A stretch of 64,000 bases of DNA from an uncultured Muribaculaceae bacterium. Its GTDB lineage: Bacteria > Bacteroidota > Bacteroidia > Bacteroidales > Muribaculaceae. Numbering within the stretch: position 1 is the first letter of the stretch; each line of letters opens with the position of its first letter. The DNA lies in contig CAJUIW010000006.1 of NCBI GenBank assembly GCA_910586895.1, positions 81,576 to 145,575 on the forward strand, read 5' to 3'. The position numbers and the translations under genes were made by a program. The notes beneath the pieces are model-generated. The model searched no databases and was not told the DNA's origin. It saw only the letters and a list, made by a program, of their open reading frames with translations. This document shows positions 59,676-64,000 of the stretch, one piece after another.

Positions 59676-61808
59676 TTATTCTTCCATCAGAATCTCAAGC
59701 ATCTTGATAGCTGACAGCGGAATACGTGTGCCGGGGCCGAATATGGCAGCCACACCGGCCTTATAGAGGAAGTCGTAGTCCTGAGCGGGTATCACACCGC
59801 CGGCGGTTACAAGTATATCCTCACGGCCAAGCTTCTTGAGTTCCTCGATAACCTGAGGAATAAGAGTCTTGTGGCCGGCGGCGAGTGAGCTTACACCGAG
59901 GATGTGTACATCGTTCTCCACAGCCTGACGGGCAGCTTCTGCCGGAGTCTGGAAGAGCGGACCCATATCCACGTCAAAGCCGCAGTCGGCATAACCGGTA
60001 GCAACAACTTTCGCACCGCGGTCATGGCCATCCTGTCCCATCTTCGCAATCATGATACGGGGCTGACGTCCTTCGCGCTTTGCAAATTCCTCACACATCT
60101 GCTGAGCCTTGACAAAGTCAGGATCATTCTTTGTTTCGTTTGAGTACACGCCTGATATGGTTCTAATTACAGCTTTATAACGGCCTACTACTTCTTCGCA
60201 GGCATCGGAGATCTCACCCAGTGTGGCACGGAGTCCGGCAGCCTTGACAGCAAGGTCAAGCAGGTTGCCCTCACCTGTGCGTACGCATTCAGTGATAGCA
60301 GCGAGAGCTTCCTTGACCTTAGCCTCGTCACGATGCTCCTTAACGTCATTAAGACGCTCAATCTGCTCCTTGCGCACCTCGGTGTTGTCAATCTCAAGAA
60401 TATCGATAGGATCTTCATGGTCAAGACGATACTTGTTGATACCTACAATAGTCTGACGGCCTGAGTCAATGCGGGCCTGGGTGCGGGCTGAAGCCTCTTC
60501 GATACGGAGTTTGGGCAGACCGGTTTCGATAGCCTTAGCCATGCCGCCGAGTTCTTCAATCTCCTGGATATGCTTCCATGCACGGTGAGCTATTTCGTTG
60601 GTAAGTGACTCAACGTAGTATGAACCAGCCCAGGGGTCAACCTGCTTGGTGACCATGGTTTCCTCCTGAATGTATATCTGGGTGTTACGTGCAATACGTG
60701 CAGAGAAGTCAGTAGGAAGCGCGATAGCTTCGTCAAGAGCGTTGGTGTGCAGCGACTGGGTGTGACCCAGAGCGGCACCCATAGCCTCGATACATGTACG
60801 GCCTACGTTGTTGAAGGGATCCTGCTCGGTCAGTGACCAACCGGAAGTCTGAGAGTGTGTACGCAGAGCGAGCGACTTGGGGTTCTTCGGATTGAACTGT
60901 TTTACAATCTTGGCCCAGAGCATACGTGCGGCACGCATCTTGGCTACCTCCATGAAGAAGTTCATGCCAATGGCCCAGAAGAATGACAGACGCGGAGCGA
61001 AAGCATCGATGTCCATACCGGCATTCACACCAGCACGCAGGTACTCAAGACCGTCGGCCAGAGTATAAGCGAGCTCGATATCACATGTAGCACCAGCTTC
61101 CTGCATGTGGTAACCGGAGATGGATATGCTGTTGAACTTAGGCATGTTCTGCGAGGTGTACTCGAAGATATCGGCGATAATGCGCATTGAGAATTCCGGC
61201 GGATAAATATAGGTGTTACGCACCATGAATTCCTTCAGGATATCATTCTGGATAGTACCGGCCATTTCCTCAAGCTTGGCGCCCTGCTCCAGTCCGGCAT
61301 TGATATAGAACGCCAGTACAGGAAGTACAGCACCATTCATGGTCATGGACACGGACATCTTGTTCAAAGGAATACCGTCGAACAGCACCTTCATATCCTC
61401 CAGAGAGCAGATTGACACACCGGCTTTACCTACGTCGCCTACCACACGTTCATGGTCGGCGTCATATCCGCGGTGAGTAGCAAGGTCAAAAGCCACAGAG
61501 AGGCCCTTCTGACCGGAAGCAAGGTTGCGGCGGTAGAATGCGTTTGACTCGGCTGCGGTTGAGAATCCGGCATACTGACGGATAGTCCAGGGACGCAGGG
61601 GGTACATGGCGCTGTACGGGCCACGCAGGAAGGGAGGAAGACCTGACACGTAGTTCAGATGCTCCATGCCTTCAAGATCGTCCTTTGTATAGACGGGCTT
61701 AACCGGGATAAGTTCGGGGGTGATCCATTCTTCACCCTTGGCCAACGGTGCATGCTGTGCTCCGAAAGCGTCTTTTGTAATATCTATGGTCTTAAAATCA
61801 GGTTTCAT
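59676..61808 (-). CDS. mutB: Methylmalonyl-CoA mutase large (catalytic) subunit
   Basis: The 710-residue subunit converts succinyl-CoA and methylmalonyl-CoA using adenosylcobalamin. It has the N-terminal TIM barrel (RPWTIRQYAGFSTAAESNAF, RTHSQTSGWSLTEQDPFNN) and a C-terminal B12 domain with DxHxxG at Asp593, His595 and Gly598 (GQDGHDRGAKVVATG), where His595 ligates cobalt. It follows mutA by 37 bp on the same strand and ends before a terminator. In gut Bacteroidales it belongs to propionate production from succinate. Confidence 0.97.
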   Translation of the reverse strand: MKPDFKTIDITKDAFGAQHAPLAKGEEWITPELIPVKPVYTKDDLEGMEHLNYVSGLPPFLRGPYSAMYPLRPWTIRQYAGFSTAAESNAFYRRNLASGQKGLSVAFDLATHRGYDADHERVVGDVGKAGVSICSLEDMKVLFDGIPLNKMSVSMTMNGAVLPVLAFYINAGLEQGAKLEEMAGTIQNDILKEFMVRNTYIYPPEFSMRIIADIFEYTSQNMPKFNSISISGYHMQEAGATCDIELAYTLADGLEYLRAGVNAGMDIDAFAPRLSFFWAIGMNFFMEVAKMRAARMLWAKIVKQFNPKNPKSLALRTHSQTSGWSLTEQDPFNNVGRTCIEAMGAALGHTQSLHTNALDEAIALPTDFSARIARNTQIYIQEETMVTKQVDPWAGSYYVESLTNEIAHRAWKHIQEIEELGGMAKAIETGLPKLRIEEASARTQARIDSGRQTIVGINKYRLDHEDPIDILEIDNTEVRKEQIERLNDVKEHRDEAKVKEALAAITECVRTGEGNLLDLAVKAAGLRATLGEISDACEEVVGRYKAVIRTISGVYSNETKNDPDFVKAQQMCEEFAKREGRQPRIMIAKMGQDGHDRGAKVVATGYADCGFDVDMGPLFQTPAEAARQAVENDVHILGVSSLAAGHKTLIPQVIEELKKLGREDILVTAGGVIPAQDYDFLYKAGVAAIFGPGTRIPLSAIKMLEILMEE

Positions 61809-61845
61809 TTCAAATAGAAATTATCAATATGTGGGGTGAATCATG

Positions 61846-63687
61846 TTATTTAAGCAGACGCTGGTTGAATCCGCGGAGAGTGTCAAGCACATTGCAGCGA
61901 ACATGTACATAATGCTCTATACCTGCAGCCTTGAGTTCCTCCATGCAAGCGGGGGCACCGGCTACAACAAACTCAGCACGGCCGTCGAGATACTTGAATG
62001 CTTCGGGAGCGAGTGTAGCGTATTCGTCATCGCTTGAACAGAGCACCACAATATCAGCACCCTTCTCCATAGCGGCGTCAATACCCTGTTGTACTGTCTC
62101 GAATCCGAGGTTGTCAATTATCTCATAGCCTGCGCAACCGAAGAAGTTGGTTGAGAACTGTGCTCGGGCAAGACGCATAGCGAGGTTGCCGATTGTGAGC
62201 ATGAACACTTTCGGACGATTTGAAGCAGCCTCTGTAGCCAGACGCAGAGCTTCGAAATCGCTTGCAGCGCGTTCGGTGGGAAGACCTTCGCCGCCTGCTT
62301 CCTCAGCGTGATGCTTGCAGCCGCACTTGCAACCGGTTTCCTCAATCTTGCCGGCAGCCATTTCATTGATATTGGGATACTGGTTTGTGCCGAGCAAAAT
62401 CTCCTTACGACGGGCCACATCAGTATGACGCTTCTCTGAAGCCTCACGGATAGCCTTCTGTATCTCACCGTTTTCAACACATGCACGGAATCCGCCCTTC
62501 TCTTCAACATCAAGGAAGAGCTTCCAAGCCTGAGCTGCAATCGACACGGTGAGTGTCTCTACATAATAGCTGCCGCCGGCAGGGTCAACCACCTTATCAA
62601 GATGGCTCTCTTCCTTGAGCAGGAACTGCTGGTTGCGTGCTATACGTTCTGAGAATTCATCAGGACGCTTGTAAGGAACGTCAAACGGGGTAACGGTGAT
62701 TGAATCAACACCGGCAAGAGCCGCTGACATACATTCTGTCTGGCTGCGGAGCAGGTTGACATATGCGTCATAGATAGTCTGGTTGAAACGTGAGGTCGAG
62801 GCATGAACAGCCATCTTGCAGCCGTCCTCAGCCACACCATACTGCTTCACGATCTGCGCCCAGAGCATGCGGGCTGCGCGGAACTTGGCCAGCTCCATGA
62901 AGTAGTTGGACGAAATGCCCATATTGAATTTGATGCGCGAAGCTACTTCCGCAGCATCCATACCCTTGTCGGTAAGCATGGTAAGCCATTCAGCGCCCCA
63001 TGCAAGCGCATATCCGAGCTCCTGATAGATATAAGCACCTGCATTGCTGAGCATATCTGAATTGACTGAAAGCACTTTCAGCCCCTTAACATCAGCAGCT
63101 ACAGATATCATATCGGAAGCCATGGCTGCTATATCGCCGGGGAATTTCACGCCATGCTTCAGAGACTTCTTGAACGGATTGAAATTTACCGAGCCACGGA
63201 ACTCTGCCTCAGCGCCCTGCGCTTTCACACATGCCACAAGAGCTTCCGCAACGGCCTGAGCCTTGCGCACGCAGCATTCAAGGTTGATTTCCACGCTCTT
63301 CAGGTCAATACCATCAAGCAGTTTAGCCACATCAGCAGCATCACCTACTTTGAAACCAAGTGAATTGATACCCTTGGTAAGTACATCGAGAGCCTTGGCG
63401 TTAGCTTCTTCCGCAGAGTCAGCGATAATCTCCTGACGTGAGAGCCAGTCGTTATCGGCACGTGTTCCGCGTACATAGGGATATTCGCCGGGAAGTGAAT
63501 CGGTAGTTTTAAGGTCAACTATATCCTCAGCCCTATACATAGGCTGTACGTTGAATCCTTCATTGGTTCGCCAAACCAGTTTTTTATCAAAAGGAGCACC
63601 TTTAAGGTCAGCTTCCACTTTTGCTTTCCACTCCTCAGTTGACACCGGGGGGAACTGGTCAAACAATCGTTCTTTATTTTCTGCCAT
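61846..63687 (-). CDS. mutA: Methylmalonyl-CoA mutase small subunit
   Basis: The 613-residue subunit pairs with MutB. The barrel part is related (WAEWLTMLTDKGMDAAEVAS-like, NMGISSNYFMELAKFRAARM), but the C-terminal B12-like domain lacks DxHxxG (VFMLTIGNLAMRLARAQFST), as usual for small subunits. Between the two lies a Cys/His-rich linker (ETGCKCGCKHHAEEAGGEG) that could bind a metal and is not part of the usual core. First gene of the mutAB operon; ATG 63687 (MAENKERLFDQFPPV). Confidence 0.95.
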   Translation of the reverse strand: MAENKERLFDQFPPVSTEEWKAKVEADLKGAPFDKKLVWRTNEGFNVQPMYRAEDIVDLKTTDSLPGEYPYVRGTRADNDWLSRQEIIADSAEEANAKALDVLTKGINSLGFKVGDAADVAKLLDGIDLKSVEINLECCVRKAQAVAEALVACVKAQGAEAEFRGSVNFNPFKKSLKHGVKFPGDIAAMASDMISVAADVKGLKVLSVNSDMLSNAGAYIYQELGYALAWGAEWLTMLTDKGMDAAEVASRIKFNMGISSNYFMELAKFRAARMLWAQIVKQYGVAEDGCKMAVHASTSRFNQTIYDAYVNLLRSQTECMSAALAGVDSITVTPFDVPYKRPDEFSERIARNQQFLLKEESHLDKVVDPAGGSYYVETLTVSIAAQAWKLFLDVEEKGGFRACVENGEIQKAIREASEKRHTDVARRKEILLGTNQYPNINEMAAGKIEETGCKCGCKHHAEEAGGEGLPTERAASDFEALRLATEAASNRPKVFMLTIGNLAMRLARAQFSTNFFGCAGYEIIDNLGFETVQQGIDAAMEKGADIVVLCSSDDEYATLAPEAFKYLDGRAEFVVAGAPACMEELKAAGIEHYVHVRCNVLDTLRGFNQRLLK

Positions 63688-63920
63688 TTTATATATAAGA
63701 ATATTACAATTTACTTAATTGCAAAAAGTTATTTCATGATGCGTTATAAGGCATAACAATATGCAAATGTAGAGAACTTTTCGCATTCGCCAAATTATTT
63801 CGCCATAAATTCGCCCCTATAACCAGTTTATATCCACCTTACACAACCATTTATGCCCTACAGCCGCACAATCGCCTGACCATCCCACCCATTTTTAAGA
63901 ATCATTAATTAGCGTTTATT

Positions 63921-63964
63921 AACTATACAACATAGTTACAACTATAAAATATAGTTTATATTTG
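63921..63964 (+). promoter_or_regulatory. Two operator-like palindromes and a -7 box for the right-edge gene
   Basis: AACTAT-5 nt-ATAGTT (63921-63937) and AACTATA-3 nt-TATAGTT (63940-63956) have centres 19 bp apart, immediately upstream of TATATTTG (63957-63964). They cover the expected -33 region, so a dimeric repressor binding there would block the promoter. The rest of 63688-63920, in front of mutA, shows nothing else that I recognise. Confidence 0.65.
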
Positions 63965-63982
63965 CAGCATAAAATATTTAGT

Positions 63983-64000
63983 ATGGAAAAACTGACGGCA
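63983..64000 (+). CDS. Start of a gene cut by the right edge
   Basis: ATG 63983 begins MEKLTA and runs out of the window. It lies 18 bp after the -7 box. The palindromic operators and this start would fit an autoregulated BlaI/MecI-type repressor, whose Bacteroidetes members often begin with a similar MEKLT segment, but six residues are not proof. Confidence 0.5.

Noticed and set aside
1..64000. tRNA, rRNA, tmRNA, riboswitch or CRISPR array
   Set aside because: No cloverleaf, rRNA-like segment, regular short repeat array or known aptamer pattern was recognised by eye in the intergenic regions; a covariance-model search would be needed to exclude small RNAs.

Overview
The window reads as a chromosome segment of a gut Bacteroidales bacterium, most likely Muribaculaceae or a close relative (inference). 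The grounds are: many TAnnTTTG -7 boxes, sometimes with TTTG 19-20 bp upstream, in front of genes without Shine-Dalgarno sequences; Bacteroidetes-typical families (DUF5686, DUF5606, DUF4421, BT_3928-type DoxX protein, PorT-like barrels); and succinate/propionate metabolism (methylmalonyl-CoA mutase, biotin-dependent carboxyltransferase, pyruvate phosphate dikinase). I recognised no rRNA, tRNA or CRISPR array.

Layout. 1-8.1 kb is core: a DUF5686 outer-membrane protein (cut by the left edge), phoH, a CYTH protein, rlmD and ppdK. 8.15-13.47 kb is an AT-rich accessory island. It holds a 43-bp imperfect direct repeat at 8168 and 11126, iterated GTGTACA / TTTTACAC motifs, a frameshifted tyrosine-recombinase relic, an M48 peptidase, a DUF1016 nuclease beside a truncated copy of its N-domain, an unusual membrane protein with an ExbD-like C-terminus, a 49-residue membrane protein, a Sel1 lipoprotein and the remnant of an outer-membrane barrel gene. 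13.47-18.5 kb carries an ECF sigma operon, nitroreductase, AlaX-like and YjbQ genes, a Y-family polymerase with a YolD-like partner, and rpmH.

18.6-25.5 kb is a carbohydrate locus. The operon GH26 mannanase - GH130 phosphorylase - GPH symporter - cellobiose 2-epimerase matches the Bacteroides fragilis mannan pathway gene for gene, and a GH110 alpha-1,3-galactosidase is transcribed divergently from an overlapping promoter region. 25.5-35 kb has DUF4421, a choloylglycine-hydrolase-family amidase, MlaEF-type ABC genes without MlaD, rubrerythrin, an EF-G2-type factor lacking the catalytic histidine, and lon. 35-44.7 kb has the biotin carboxyltransferase, L31 type B, an AraC regulator, an M3 peptidase, a TPR protein, a Dabb protein and an ABC-F protein whose second ATPase site is degenerate.

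44.7-54.4 kb has the DUF1599 / BT_3928 / tpiA / SPOR / folE cluster, a LuxR plus hemerythrin pair, DUF5606, Yip1, smpB, a THUMP-like methyltransferase overlapping an orphan HsdR_N gene, and holA. 54.4-64 kb has a PorT-like barrel with a LysM/periplasmic-binding fusion, an AlkD-like gene, a DMT exporter, an OmpA lipoprotein and mutAB. At the right edge a new gene begins behind two operator-like palindromes.

The least explained parts are the 8.15-13.47 kb island, the ExbD-like/small-membrane-protein/Sel1 set inside it, and several palindromes sitting at promoters or gene junctions.
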